This document shows positions 1-12,205 of a DNA stretch of 64,000 nt, piece by piece; position 1 is the first letter of the stretch; the number at the start of each line of letters is the position of its first letter. The DNA lies in NCBI GenBank assembly GCA_004009845.1, contig RMBW01000140.1, forward strand, positions 16,420 to 80,419, given 5' to 3'. The stretch is from Davidsoniella eucalypti (lineage: Eukaryota; Ascomycota; Sordariomycetes; Microascales; Ceratocystidaceae). The notes below the pieces were generated by a model, which saw only the letters and a program-made list of their open reading frames with translations, had not been told where the DNA came from and did no database searches. Made by a program: the position numbers and the translations under genes.

Positions 1-868
1 CAACTTTTGATCCACCAATTCCTCAAAAGTCTACAGCCTCGGCTATCCCAAAAACTATCCCACCACCAGCATCAAATACAGGCGTGCCCAACAATGCCAA
101 TGCCACCGTCACGGAATCAACCCGCAAGCGAGAAAGCGCAAGCTCAGACCCAGCACCCAGCATTCCGACCAATCCCTCTATTTCAGTACCACCTATCAAA
201 GTTCTGATTGTTGAAGATAACCCTATCAATCTTAGACTTATACATACCTTTGTAGGCCGTCTCAAGGTCCGTCGCGACAAAGCCACAAATGGACAAGACG
301 CGGTCAAAAAATGGCGCGAGGGCGGCTATCACCTGATTCTGATGGACATCCAGCTGCCAATTCTCAACGGTCTTGATGCGACTAAAGAAATTCGGCGTTT
401 AGAGCGTGTGAATAAAATCACTAAGCATGGTCTTGAAAATGTGCCCAGCGACGAACCGATATCTCCATCAGACAAATTGGATAATCTCCATTTGCACCAA
501 AGCCAGGTCATTATCGTTGCCTTAACGGCCAGCGCTCTTCCTAGCGACAGAAGACGTGCCTTGGCCGCCGGATGCAATGATTTCTTGACAAAGGTATGTG
601 TTATAGTATCCTTCAACCAAGCGTCACCAAAGACAAAACAACCAAGATGTTAACATTTTTTTTCCAGCCTGTAAATCTCCCCTACTTGCAGCAAAAGATC
701 CTAGAATGGGGTTGTATGCAAGCCCTCATCGACTTTGACAATTGGGAACAGTGGAAAACCATGGCAAAGATCGAGGAAGAGGATGAGCGTATCAAGTCTG
801 CCAAAGTTGTTCCGCCGCCTACAAAGTCCAGAAAGAAGAAAAAGAAGGAGCCAACTGTAGAGCGTTAG
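1..868 (+). CDS. SSK1: SSK1-type response regulator, 3' part (5' end outside window)
   Basis: C-terminal receiver domain of the HOG-pathway response regulator SSK1, which takes phosphate from a histidine phosphotransfer protein and, when unphosphorylated, activates the MAPKKK of the osmostress cascade. The frame is open from base 3, so the long N-terminal part lies upstream. Exon 3-593, intron 594-667 (GTATGT...CCAG) and exon 668-868. Visible receiver landmarks are KVLIVEDNP (acidic pocket), LILMDIQLP with the phospho-accepting Asp, the TASALPSDR segment, and FLTK followed across the intron by PVNLP, which supplies the conserved Lys. After it comes the SSK1-typical WGCMQALIDF stretch and a Lys-rich tail. 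The intron splits the FLTK/PV motif exactly, which supports the splice sites. The family assignment rests on recognising the receiver and the C-terminal signature. Confidence 0.93.
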
Positions 869-1357
869 TGTATATCTCAGCGCTCCTCTATATCTTCTCT
901 GGCGACATAATAGATTCCAAGGGCAGTAATCGGGCTTAATTTCTTCATGTGTCTCGATGCTTTCTCATCTGTCTTCCTATAATAAATGTATACATATAAT
1001 ATATGTACACATATCATCTTTGGCTAGTATCTCTGTGGCATTTTTATATCCTACATGATGTTTTCATGGATTCAGCTAGGCCTTTTTTCTGTAAAAACAG
1101 TTTTGTTTACATCACTTTCGTGATTGTATCTCTTCATACTATAAAACTCATTAATTGCTAATTTTATTCTTTGTCTTGTGGTAATAAAGTGACTACTTCG
1201 GTTTATTTAGCCTAACTTCTCAAACCTCTCGCTAATGCTGCAAGGTCGTTATACCACTACTACTATTACTATCTATCAGATAATCTTTGACAACTAGGAC
1301 GGAATGGGAAATTGAAGAAATTGAAGAATACCCCCACTATACTCTACGTAACAGCTA

Positions 1358-1365
1358 TCACGTGA
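1358..1365. promoter_or_regulatory. TCACGTGA palindrome upstream of the mitoribosomal gene
   Basis: A perfect 8-bp palindrome with an E-box core (CACGTG) about 320 bp upstream of the ATG at 1686. The same octamer occurs at 14304-14311, upstream of the DUF2439 gene, and at 22481-22488, between two genes. Such sites bind Cbf1/bHLH-type factors in fungi. That it works as a promoter element here is inference. Confidence 0.3.
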
Positions 1366-1647
1366 TTGATGACTAACAAAACAGAACTCCATCCTTCTAA
1401 AGGGCTTGCATTTTTTATAACGCTATGAAGTCTCCCAATGAAAAAAAAAAAAACTATATCAAGCACGCCACCCGGCATTCTTTTTCCCTTTTTTCTCTTA
1501 CTTCTTCTCTTCTTCTTTAGCTTCGTTTTGAAGTCTCCGCTGTTTTACAGCAGCGAAAACTTTCTTTTTTTTCCATTTCGTGGTGGCTGATGAGGAAGAC
1601 ACAGTCTTGTTTATGATATCACTGTCCTACTCTTCCTTCACCCCCTC

Positions 1648-1653
1648 TATATA
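1648..1653 (+). promoter_or_regulatory. TATA-like element before the mitoribosomal protein gene
   Basis: TATATA sits in a pyrimidine-rich stretch about 33 bp before the ATG at 1686. That is too close for a usual TATA-to-ATG distance unless the 5' leader is very short, so it may only be part of the CT-rich core promoter. Confidence 0.25.
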
Positions 1654-1685
1654 CCCCCCCCCATCTCCCTCTTCACAAGTGTACA

Positions 1686-2978
1686 ATGTCTATAAAACTG
1701 GGCACTTCTAGTGCTAGAGCACTTGTCTACTCTGCAGCATCTAGATCTACTACCTCTTCCTCATCATCCGTGCCTTCATTGGCTTGCATTGCCACGTCGA
1801 GATGTTTTTCGACCTCCCCAGTGAGTGAGGGTCGACTTGATCCCGAGCTACGGAAGCGTGGCTTGCGGACTCTCGGACGTCAAGACATGAAGCGCTTTCT
1901 AGATCGACTAGAAAGTAAGTGGCAGAGTCGCCAAAATGATGAAGGTCGTTCATCAAATGGTTTCTACCTTGGTCCTCACGTCGACCAGCCGTTCCCCTTG
2001 AACCCACAGTTCCGCAGTCAACCTGTTGTCAGTGAAGTCTCGCGGGAATGGATTTGGCGTCGTGTTATACAGAACCACGAGCCACTCAAAGTTGTTTCGG
2101 CTGATCTTAGCATCGATGTCAGAAGAGTGGCTGCCATTGTGCGGTTGAAGGAGGTGGAGAAACGCTGGATCAAAGAAGTAAGTTTAATCCTCTTTCTTAT
2201 GTTACCCTTGCCCTCCTCGAGATTCTACAGGCTTTAATGATGATATGCAATCAAATTCGATTAGTCTTTAAGACGCTCATAAACACATGGTTACAAAAGC
2301 AGTTGCGAGCCTCTCTGATCAAAGCCAATCTCAGGATTTATTCCTTACATGTTCTTTCATTTTACGATTTACACATGCTAACATGAAATGGGTTTTTTTC
2401 CCCTTCAGGATAGAAAGCTTGCTTCTCCCTACCGGGAAGCTATACTTTCCATGTTACCTCAGACACATTACTTCATCCCCAAGACCAACGACCCCAACAA
2501 CCCAGTGGTTCATGAACCTCACGAGCCTATTAACGAGATTCACAACCACGGTCACACACAACAGCAAATATTCTGGCCTGTGTCAGAATCTCGTCACTTT
2601 GATCGTAAGACCGCTGCCAAGGCCATCAATGTCGACATGATTCGCCCCGATGAGCGTTCACCCCACTCCGAACTTGTAAAGGCCGAAAAGATGGTTGTTA
2701 GAGGTTACGCCTCCCGTGCCGAGGCGACCGAGATGTGGAGAAAAAGTGTCACCAATCAGGAGGTGTACCTCCGTCAAAAGGCCAAGGAAAGGGCCCAGTT
2801 CGAGCAGGACAACACCATCAGTATCCAGTCTGATCGTTTCGAATTCCGCTTCCGTGACTTCAACTCGGAGAATGTTGGCAAGAATGGCCGCAGACTAGCT
2901 GCTATTGGTCACAAGTATGGTGTACCCAACTATGATCGCAAGAGGGGTGCGATCAAAATTCCTACCTCGGTACCGTAA
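1686..2978 (+). CDS. MRPS35: Mitochondrial small-subunit ribosomal protein mS45 (37S protein S35 family)
   Basis: Two exons, 1686-2177 and 2409-2978, separated by a 231-bp intron (GTAAGT...TTCAG) joined in phase 0; product about 353 aa. The N-terminus is rich in Ser, Arg and Ala with an RCFSTS segment, as expected for a mitochondrial presequence. The body carries GFYLGPHVDQPFPLNPQF, a helix containing RRVAAIVRLKEVEKRW, and after the intron the QQIFWPVSESR block. These are features I associate with fungal mitoribosomal protein S35/mS45. It would be a structural protein of the mitochondrial 37S subunit. The start is the first ATG of the frame, right after a CT-rich promoter. The exact subunit name is less certain than the mitoribosomal role. 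Confidence 0.8.
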
Positions 2979-3692
2979 AGGGCTCTTTCTGGGGGGGTTG
3001 TTACCTCTTTCTTCTACTCGTCAGACAGTTAGTAGGGCTCGATTTTTTTTTAATAAAAAATCCTGAAAACTAGGCGTTGGATTGGATCGATACACTTATG
3101 TCTATATTATGTATCTGTATCTCTGTGTAATATCACTCAAATGAAATCATGTATCACAATAAAGTAAAACTATCGTAATATATTTCTTTCTGAAAATTAG
3201 AGCATTTTCCGTCTCTGCAGTAAACCATACATACATGGACATTTTATAATACATTCTACGTGAACGCTAGTTGAGTGTTGTTTGAAACGAAAAAAAAAAA
3301 ATTCAATAACAGATCTACCTAAAGTTGAAGTATAAACCAAGATTGTTGTTTCCCAGAGCCAAACATTTCCTGTTTGACATGGCCAACATTACAAGATATG
3401 CATATCTTTGGGCAACCCATCTTTTGATACTCTTACACACACACAACTCTATATCTGTGAATGGTTCCTCGATAACTGTACATGAACATGTCCAAACTGA
3501 TTGATATTTAAGATTATAAGGCACTAACTAGACCTTTGTTTTTAAGGATGTTGTGTTATTGTATTGGTTATTCCAGCAAACTCGACGATGATCAAACCAC
3601 TAACCCTTTTTATTTTTATTCCAAAAAAATATATATATAGTATGAATTCAAGATTCGGACAGGAGTGTAAAGATCACTGTAAGTTCGCAACC

Positions 3693-4382
3693 TTAGACTC
3701 TACCCCTCATCTTTCCCATATAATATGAGCCTCTTTCACGTTTGACGGCCTTGTGTATTAAAACAGCAATGGCATCTAGAGTCCACAAGGCCAAGCCCGT
3801 CATGTCCATATAAACGGACCATCGCAGACGTTTGTAATCCGAGCCGGGCTTTTCCGGCTGTGGGCCAAGGTAAACTTGTGCAAAGCGGGCAGTTAAAGCG
3901 AGCCACAGTATAACGAGTAGGGAATCCTAGGCTACTTCAAGATTACTTCTGGGAACATGCGGTATCAGATATATCAAGGCAGTCAGGCCACTCAGGCCGG
4001 CCACTATCTCGGCAAAAATCTATAAATGATATTCAATGTTAGTTCCCGTGGCCCTTTTGTGTAACTAAATGAATGAAAAGGACGGGGAGAACGTGTGACC
4101 TTCCCGAAACTCTTGAGTCTCGTTAAGCGTAGAAGGGGGCTGGAAAAGGGACAGAGACTTGTTGACGCAGCTTACCTATTCTAGTCCCGGAAGTGCCTTG
4201 CTGGTGGCGACGGCAGAGCTGATGTCTATGGCGTAAACGCCCGCTACAATCACGGCGATAGCAAATAGCATCAGTCTATGGATCACAAAGGCGGTGGAAC
4301 CACATCGCTGAAGGATGATACCGCAGCTAGTATTGCACACCCTCCCCATTGTAGCGCTGGAAAGGGAGGTGTTGATAGACAC
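3693..4382 (-). pseudogene. MARVEL-like four-helix membrane protein gene with two in-frame TAG codons
   Basis: Read on the minus strand, exon 1 (4382-4176) encodes a first transmembrane helix (MLFAIAVIVAGVYAIDI) and ends in TAG directly before a good donor, GTAAGC. After the intron (acceptor at 4020-4021) exon 2 (4019-3693) gives helices IFAEIVAGLSGLTALIYLIP, SLLVILWLALTARFAQVYL and VYMDMTGLALWTLDAIAVLI, then a basic tail and TAA. This is the helix spacing and length (about 165-180 aa) of fungal MARVEL-domain proteins. A second in-frame TAG lies at about 3930, between helices 2 and 3. Both TAGs are one C-to-T change from CAG, and CAG before GT is the usual exon end. The only GT-AG alternative for the second is about 20 nt, too short for an intron. 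So I read it as a recently inactivated gene, or one needing readthrough. Confidence 0.6.
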
Positions 4383-7300
4383 GTTTTCTTTCGTTTTAGA
4401 TCGTCTTGTGATCGAATAGAGATTGTATGTCTCCTTTACAAGCTAGCAGACTGACTGTTTCAACGTGAATCCGCGGAATAATAAACAACAAATGTATGTT
4501 TAGTGGGGTGTAAGCTTGCTTTAGTTCGAATGTTTCAGTCAAGTTGGCCGCTCTCTAGCAACCGCCCGGCTAAGCGATCGCTCAAACGCGATTGTTTGGA
4601 ACTGCTCTTGGTCTTTGGGGTTTCGTACTGTTGCTGGCTTTTCAACAACACAGCCAAAATGACGGTGAAAGATGGCCAGACACGATGCTGTACCAGATAT
4701 GCGTGGGTTCGGCCGAGATATCAATAGCAATAGAACATAGAGAGAGAAATGAGAGTATGATAATTGTAGAGCGTAATACACTATTTTGCCAAAATGGTTC
4801 CGTCGATGGTCAAAAGGACTTTCTAATATGTATCTTGACAGTAACTAATTAGTTTGTTTTCCTCCAAAATCGTAGGGCGTTACTATTGGGGAAGTTGCTC
4901 CTGTCTCCGCTTGGGCATACAACGATACAACTACTTTGTACATGGCTCGGTTCATCATATCAAGAACGGTAGTTACTTTTTCCAACTAGCGATACAGCAA
5001 ACGAATCCACAGGAGCCAATCAAGCCTCAACTGAGCACTTATACAATCATGTCATTTATGGTAATTGTCATGTTTCGGTAGGGCGGTGTAAGAGCCATCA
5101 CATTCCTCGCATAATTTATACATTTTTATTTCCCAATTCACCCGTTCAAATCGATATATTCCAGCTTTATTGTCTCATATAAGTAGAAGCAGGCTCTAGT
5201 ATTAGGAGGCTAGGTTCTATATTTAGTGTATTTAATAATGATACCATATAAATTGACACGGCTCAAGCTATATTTCCGCTGTCGTTAAAGCCATACTATG
5301 TCAAAGCCGAACCGAGAGCTACCTGTAAGTACATATCTGTATGCTGAAAGATGATGGGTTTGTCAGGGGCTACTTAGCATACTAACCCTACCATGGCCGG
5401 ACTGTAGCATTTCTGACAAGACAAATCCGCAGCAATCAAGTAGGTCCTTGCTAGCTCCCTCCAGATCTATGCTTCCAAGTCTCGATCTCATGCTACCTAT
5501 CCAGCGTTGAAGATTGATTATTTCATTTCCCAACGGAAGAATCGTAGACAGACATGCAGATACAGATAATTCTAGCCAAAAGACTAGGCCCTGGTTTGCT
5601 GTGGGGACGAAGATCGACATTTATTGAAGCGTTGGTCACAGTTGAGATTTAAGTGTCAGCCAAGCATTGTAAAACACGGAATGGCATGTAGTAGTTTGGT
5701 AAGGGCAAGTGAAGTGCGGTAAAGTAAGGTACGCTGTTGATTAAGAGGTACGGTGTCCTTGTAAGCGGATTTAGCTAAGAATCGAATCGAATGACGAGAA
5801 GAAGTTGCTTTTTTTTCTTTTTTTTTCTTCTTTTTTTTGTACAATGCATAGCTCGTAGATATGTAGAGTTTATGTACTCGTCTCGGATGTTTATCGTGCT
5901 GTGCTTTGCCACCGCCTCGTTTGCTTACATGTGTGTATAGTATGTATACATTGTTTGCTATTATTATATGTGCATATGTAGGTGTATATCACCGGCGTAA
6001 TACAGACTACAGCAGAATCAGCTAGCCATTGACATGGCTTGGTCTTTCTTGTTATGGAAGATCTATGTTATATAGGTTATATCAGTTGTAATATTAATGA
6101 ACATCAATGAAACCAAACAAACAGTGATCGTCCATTAGGGAAATGTCGTTTAGCCAAGTCTGTTCGCAGTAGTTTGCAAAGTGATAAAACTCATTTGAAA
6201 GAATGACAGAACAGGTAGCAGTCGTTTAGGCTAGAAGTGAGCAAATGATTGATTGATCTAGGCTGCTGTGCAAGCAATAGATATATGTACATGTTTTATG
6301 TATCTGTAGATGCAGTTTGCAAGTAGAGACTAGCCTGCGAGCTTATGCCCGGACTTATGGGAGACTAGAAGAGGAGACTAGAAGAGGAGACTAGAAGAAT
6401 TAGAGCTGGTGGCCAAAGCCGCTAAAGCATCACAAGTACAACTAGCTATGCCAAGCTAGGTGTTGTTGGACCCGGTTGCATGGTCACAAATTGTCAGTGG
6501 CCATGGAGGTGGTTTCATTGACGGTATAGAGTCTATCAAGTAAATGAAGAAAAACAAGAGAGAAAACGATGCCTGGCAGCACAGTATCCAAGCACCAGCA
6601 CGGCTAGGAAGATACTTGGGAAACGGTACGTGATGGTATGGGAGTGGCAGGTATCCTACAGTGTATACTCTTGCATATCCTAGTGGATGGGTTGCATACC
6701 TTGCGCTGAATCTCGTCATCCCGCCTGCAGTTGCCACCCTAGGCCGGCGGGTTTTATTTCCTGCATGACATGACTAAGTACGTGTACAGTAAGTATAGTT
6801 GAGGGCTCGTAAATACAAATATCCAGCTCAGGGTACATACAATAGATACATGTAAAAAGTCATAAATTAAATAGAACCCTGGTGGTTGTCTCTTCAACTA
6901 GGCGAAAACGCAGGCCAGGCAGGCCATCTCGATCGTTGATTGTATTGATTTTGTCGGAATCAGCCTGCTTTAAAAATCCACACAGCTGACGAACAGATCA
7001 GATGGCCGGCAACCTGTTTGTATACCAAATATCAACAAAGCAGACACTATATATATTGCACAACTTATACATACACATATATCTAACCAGAGCCCTACTT
7101 CCACTATCAAGTTTCACCCACCCTGTCTATATGCAACCGAAAGAATACTATTACCACTACTGCTACTGCTACTGCCACTGCTACTGCTACTATAAGAGGC
7201 TGTGGCCCTCTCGAGCTCGGATTGTCTGTCGTTCTCCCCCCCAAAACGCACGATCTTTTCTGTGCTCTTTGCATCTATCTCTGGCTCTTTGACTTCCGCC

Positions 7301-7603
7301 TCTGTCTCGTTCGTGATACTGTCTCTCTCTGTCCTTTTATGAAGCGTCTAAGCGAAAGAGCTGCCTCGCTTTATCTCCATCCAAGCCCAGCAATTGGCAC
7401 TGCAGTTCCTGCATACTGGTAACCCGACTATTTCTGCTCTTTTTTTTCCGAGTAACAAAGAGTAACATCAGGACGGCTCCGCTCCTGGTGGCAATACAAT
7501 TCCAATTTTTTTCTCTGCTGCAGTCGAGTCTATCAGATCTGTCCACTCAGAACGACATCGTGTCTTCCGGCCAAGGCTCTGCAGCAGCCAGTCTCCCGCA
7601 GCC
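4383..7603. other. Intergenic stretch without a recognised gene
   Basis: About 3.2 kb with only short, unconvincing open frames that lack recognisable domains, splice signals or codon structure. It holds a pyrimidine tract near 5810-5837, a 14-bp tandem repeat at 6361-6400, and a CTACTG-type trinucleotide tract at about 7150-7195, in the presumed long 5' leader or promoter of the gene at 7604. Confidence 0.5.
6361..6400. repeat. Short tandem repeat, 14-bp unit
   Basis: The unit GAGACTAGAAGAGG is repeated nearly three times in tandem. It is a minisatellite in an intergenic region and no function is visible. Confidence 0.7.
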
Positions 7604-10284
7604 ATGGCATCCAACAGACCACTCTGGTGCCCGTCCTACCGCGAGAGCAACGGGGCGGTGCCCACTGGCGCCCACGGCAGATTGCTCGCAACAGGCCATG
7701 ACGGCGCTGCCACCGCCTCATACACGGCACCGACTCCGGCTCCGGCTCCGGCGTTTGGCCAGTCGTTTGCGCCCTCCGCATTCTGGCCACAGGGCCCTGC
7801 CGCCGGCCAGCAAGCACGGCGCCACTCACATGCTGCCGGCGGTTCCGGCAGGCAGAACAACAGCCCACCCGCCAGGCCCAAGGGCCGCAAGACTCGCCGA
7901 GACGACTATGACGACGGCCTTTGCTTTTCCGGAGACTCCGATGCCTCAGGCGCCTCCATGGCCGACGAAGCGAGCACTTTCGACTCGGACTCGGACAGCG
8001 GGCCGTTCTACACACGCCGACACACCACCGCCAGCCGCCACGACCTGTCGCCACATCCAGACGGTAAGAACCAACCCTCTATCTACACGTAGCACCGGAA
8101 CCCTAGTCGTGCTTTTGTTTTTTCTTTTTCTTTTTCTTTTTCTCCCAGCTTGACATGCGCCCTGGCAGGTGTCTGTGTGCCCGTGTTTCCTTTCCTTTTC
8201 TGTCGTTATACCGCTATTCTCCGCGCTTATATCCTGTCTGTACAGCCTAGAAGCCTGTTGGTCGTATCCCTTGCCTTGCCTGCTCTAATCTGCACACTGC
8301 GTCATGATGGCCATGTCGTCATAGCCACACCTTTCCGCTGTTTTTGGCTCCGAGGATTGCTTCTCTCCACACTTTCTGTCTCATCGCCCGTTCTTTCAGC
8401 GTTGTTCTCACCCACTCTTTGTCTTTTTGTCTTTTTGCCTTTTTGCTACAATGGCTTGGCACTGGCACAGCTTGAATCTATAACTGAGCCATGGGCAATG
8501 AAACTGGCATTGGCGTATTCAGACTAGTAGAGCAAGGCATTGTGTAGATTGGCAGATCCAGATCCAGACCGTCATTCGTACTCAAGATCCAGATCCAGAT
8601 GTGCGGACCGTCCAGTCTTCGTCCTCGTCCAAGCTCTTTGATCACGGAACTCAAACAAAGCATTTACTGCAGAATGAGACGTGTTTGCTTCGTTCAGTGC
8701 TGACCAGCATGTTATCCTGCTTCGTATTGATTGGCTTCCAAGAAGCACATGCCTTGCTATTCTGGCGCCGTATCTCCAACTCCAACGTGCAATACTGTGC
8801 TATGATGCGCACCCTGTCTTGGGTTTCCATGGCACTCCAACGTCCCGCATCATCCTCAGTCAATCTCCCAAATACGACGCCCTTTGTTTGAGAGCCCGAT
8901 TTGGAGACGCATTCGCTTATCACTGGAAGCGTCCTGCGTCATTTTGCTCACTTCGTTTGTCCTTGTCGACAGCCTTTCAACTAACACCGCTCGATACAGA
9001 CACCCCGATAGTTGGCTTTGGACCATCACACGACCCAAGCCGTTCAAACCCAATAGCCATCGCTCCATCTCGGCGTCCCTCGTACTTTGAGGATCAAGCT
9101 CTATCTGCCCGCGGCGATCGTCTTGGGTACGTCAATCTCTTGGCTCACTGCATACATCCGTTCTAGCAACTAACACACCCATCTTCATCGCCAGTGGCTA
9201 CTTTCCGTTCCATGAAGATCCCAGTCTCCGTATCCAACGATCTCATCCATTCCATACGGCTAGTGCCCAAGCCCGCAAGCAGTCGATCACACTCGCACAG
9301 TCTGCTGCCTCCGCTTCCGCCTCCGCCTCCGCCTCCGCCTCCGCACATCAGGCCACCCCGCCCAAGTCCCGCAAACAATCTACGGCCAAACGCAGCGATC
9401 GTCGAGGCTCGCTCTCAACCTCTGTCTCCGCTTCCCGCAGACGGAGCTCCCACATCCCTAGCTCCCCTGGTATCAACGCCGGCCCGTCCCCCGGTCCAGT
9501 CAACGCCGCATCTCCCGTCTCGCCGAGCCATCTACCCAGCTCTGCCGGCATAGCCTGGAGAACTTTCAGCGGCTTCACCACCCCCAAGGCCCAATCTGGC
9601 GAAATGTCGTCTCCGACAAGCGGCCGGTGGCACGAGTCTACATCGTGTGGCTATGACCGCTACGATGACATCGACCCGCTGCAGCCCATTGCCGAGCCTG
9701 TTCCGCAGTCTCATATCTCGCAGAAGAGCCCCCCCGCCCCCATCATTGTGGCATCGCAATACCGCCACGACAGTGTCCTTTCGCCCCTCGACTCTGGAAA
9801 TGCCCCGACTCCACTGGGCAAATACTACCCGTCTGTCTACGAGGAAAACATGAAAGCCCGCAAGGCCATGAACGAGGCAGACAGCGCTGCTTCCAAAGAC
9901 GCCTACTTTTCTTCCGACGACGAGCGTCCTGTTCCCGCCAGTCTGGCCGGGAATCCGATACCGAGACATGCGTCGACGGGCCCCCAAAACCAAGAATACT
10001 ATGGCGCTTCGTGGGCTCAACAAATCCAGAAGGACGAACAGTATCTGCGGATGGCCCCAGTACACGCTTCTCGCACTAAGAATGACGGCCATGCCTTCAG
10101 TCTACCCTCCCGGACCCTAGATCCCGAATCCCCCCGTCTTGGCCCTCTCGGGAGCCCCGGTCCAGTGACTCCCATGGATCTCGAAGCCACCAACTTTGTT
10201 TCCGGTGGTTCAGCCTCCTACTTTGAACGTGGCCAAGGACGTCTCACGCCCGCTCCAAAACGAGAGTACTGGCCGAGAACATGA
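7604..10284 (+). CDS. Ser/Pro/Ala-rich conserved-looking protein, function unknown
   Basis: Three exons inferred by frame continuity: 7604-8063, 9000-9126 and 9195-10284 (558 aa). The joins are G|AC and GG|T, with donors GTAAGA and GTACGT and acceptors ACAG and CCAG. Intron 1 is long (936 bp). Intron 2 is 68 bp and joins a SRRPSYFEDQ...RGDRLG segment to GYFPFHEDPSLR, giving a smooth protein. Exon 3 begins with low complexity, including a Ser-Ala repeat at about 9310-9345, and ends in a Ser/Pro/Gly-rich tail. There are no transmembrane helices and no catalytic motif. The middle block looks conserved and ordered, while the rest is probably disordered. It converges with the BAR-SH3 gene, with 301 bp between stop codons. 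I do not recognise a function. The weakest point is the link across intron 1. Confidence 0.6.
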
Positions 10285-10585
10285 GAGAAAGAGAGATGTA
10301 CCATCTTTTCTACACAGGAATCTTAAAGGGGACGACCAGCTCTTTTGGTCTTGCAATAATGAGTTTACTTTGTTTACACTTTCATTCCATCTTTTGTACT
10401 TTATTTTTCTTCAATATAGATTCTCTGCCCAAAACATGCTAAGCAATCCAATATTAGCCACTCTTAATACATTCTTGCAGACATGCATATATTTTGTATC
10501 TTTTAGGATCATCTCCTTGACTTATTAGCTGTAGATTCATACAATAACATAACTAGTGATATGTGATAAAAAAATATTAAAAAAA

Positions 10586-12205
10586 TTATGCTGGTTTACA
10601 ATAGTTGGCAGGGAACGAGCCTCGTGCTGCTCCGATCTGGCCCTCCCACCAATCTTGGTCTGTTCCCGTCTTCTTGACAATCTTGATACGGTCGCCCTGC
10701 CGGAAAGACAGATCCGTGGCGCCCTGACCGGCGAAATCAAACTGGGCAATGACGTATTCATCGGGCATGCGCAATGTTGGCTTCTTCTTGGGCGGCGGCG
10801 GCGGGGGCTTGCGTTTGTTAAGAACCATAGTCGAGCCGGGTGTTGACGCGGCACTGCCGTTATATGGCGAAGACGCGGCAGTATGGGCCTGCGAGGTCGA
10901 TACATGGCCAAAATACTCGGACGATGTCGAGCGCGTAATCGGCGCCTGTATGCTTCCCGGACTAGCGCCTAGCCGGGCGGCAGCGGTGAAGTCTGTAGGC
11001 GCAAGACTCTGAGAGCTGCTTCCGGGCCCGGCAGTTAGTTGTGGCCGGCCCATGGGCGAGCGGTCACGGGAGGCGTTGATGCTGTTGTGCGTCAAAGACG
11101 GACTCGGCGATGGCTGGCGCGAGCTGGATGCCGATGTGAGCTTGAGGAGGGGTTGGGACGGTGCTCGACGACCGACTACGGAAGATGAAGAGGACGACGG
11201 TTCGCTTCCGGGGGCATCGATGTTGAGTGTCGATAGGCGGCCCTTGCCGATGGCGATGAAGCTGATGTTTTCGAATATGTCCTGTACCGGGCGGAAGGCG
11301 TCGGTCCATTCGGCCACGACTTGGTCCATGGGCGGCGCGGGCGACGGAAGCCCGTGGTCTTGGCAGAAGCTGTGAAGAGTGGTGTAGGACATGCCCAGCA
11401 GCCGGTTCTGTGTAGCGGCGAGCGAGGAGACGAGGGGCACAATAAGCGTCATGGTTGCGCCGATAACACCGGGCAGGGTGTCTTGGATGTAATTGTCCAT
11501 GATGGTGAATTCCTACGACAAGACATGGGTAGTTAGCAACGCGCCAGTGGACATGTCTAGCGACCAGTTTCAGTTCCGCATGGCGGCGTTTTCGGGGCCG
11601 GCTCTCACCTCTTGGAAATGCGCAAGTTCCTCTTCGGCCTTGCGCAGCGCCTGGTCCTCCTTGGGACTGTGGCCGCTCTTCTTCTGCAGCTTGGCCAATC
11701 TCTCCTGGCTTTTCTCATAGTCCACACGCTTGCCCTCGCGCTTCTTGATGGTCTTGCGGAAGCCGCCAATGTACTCGCGCGCTCTGCTGGCGGGGTGGAC
11801 GACGCCGGCATCGAACATGGCCACCTCGTTGACGATGTCGTCCTTGAGCTCGGTGAAGGCATCGCGGAGCGCCGTGACCTGCGCCATCTGGTGTTCTGGC
11901 GTGGGCCGTTGTGGCCGCGAGGAGGGTGACTCTGGCTCGGCCAAAGCATCAGCCGCGGCGGAAGACGCCGTGTTGGCCATGCCCATGGGTTGGTATATGG
12001 AGATGTACTCGGTGGCCATGCTGACTTGAGCTAGTGCCATGGCCACCCAGGCTTCGCGCAGGCTTTTGCCGTCTTCAACCAGGCGCGCAAGAAGCTTGTC
12101 GATGTCCTCATACTCGCTGACGATAAAGGAGACATGGCCGCTTTCTTTCTGGCCACGGTTGATGAGTTTGCCGAATTTCTCGCGGGTCGCTTGCATGGTC
12201 TGCAT
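10586..12205 (-). CDS. BAR domain plus SH3 domain protein (membrane-curvature/actin adaptor)
   Basis: Two exons on the minus strand, 12205-11609 and 11512-10586 (GTGAGA...GTAG intron of 96 bp, phase 0), giving 507 aa. The first ~270 residues form a BAR-like coiled-coil: the start MQTMQATREKFGKLINR, an EYEDIDKLLARL stretch, charged helices such as YIGGFRKTIKKREGKR, and after the splice the ATQNRLLGMSYTTLHSFCQ helix. A Ser/Pro-rich linker and a KPPPPPPKKKP proline stretch follow. The C-terminal ~58 residues are an SH3 domain (AQFDF, DLSFRQGDRI, DWWEGQ, SFPANYC). BAR-SH3 proteins shape membranes and couple endocytosis to actin. This looks like the fungal group related to, but distinct from, Rvs167/Hob1, so I give no gene symbol. 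The start is the first ATG of the frame. Confidence 0.85.

Noticed and set aside
3913..3945. A 20-nt GT-AG 'intron' that would remove the second TAG of the MARVEL-like gene
   Set aside because: Far below the minimal fungal intron length, and its removal breaks the reading frame that continues into helix 3.
4503..5844. Cluster of 60-90-codon frames on both strands
   Set aside because: No homology-like motifs. The frame at 5656-5844 is built on a T/C tract, so I consider it non-coding.
7533..8054. 173-codon minus-strand frame opposite the exon at 7604
   Set aside because: Shadow of a GC-rich coding exon. Its Arg/Cys/Trp-rich translation is typical of antisense artefacts.
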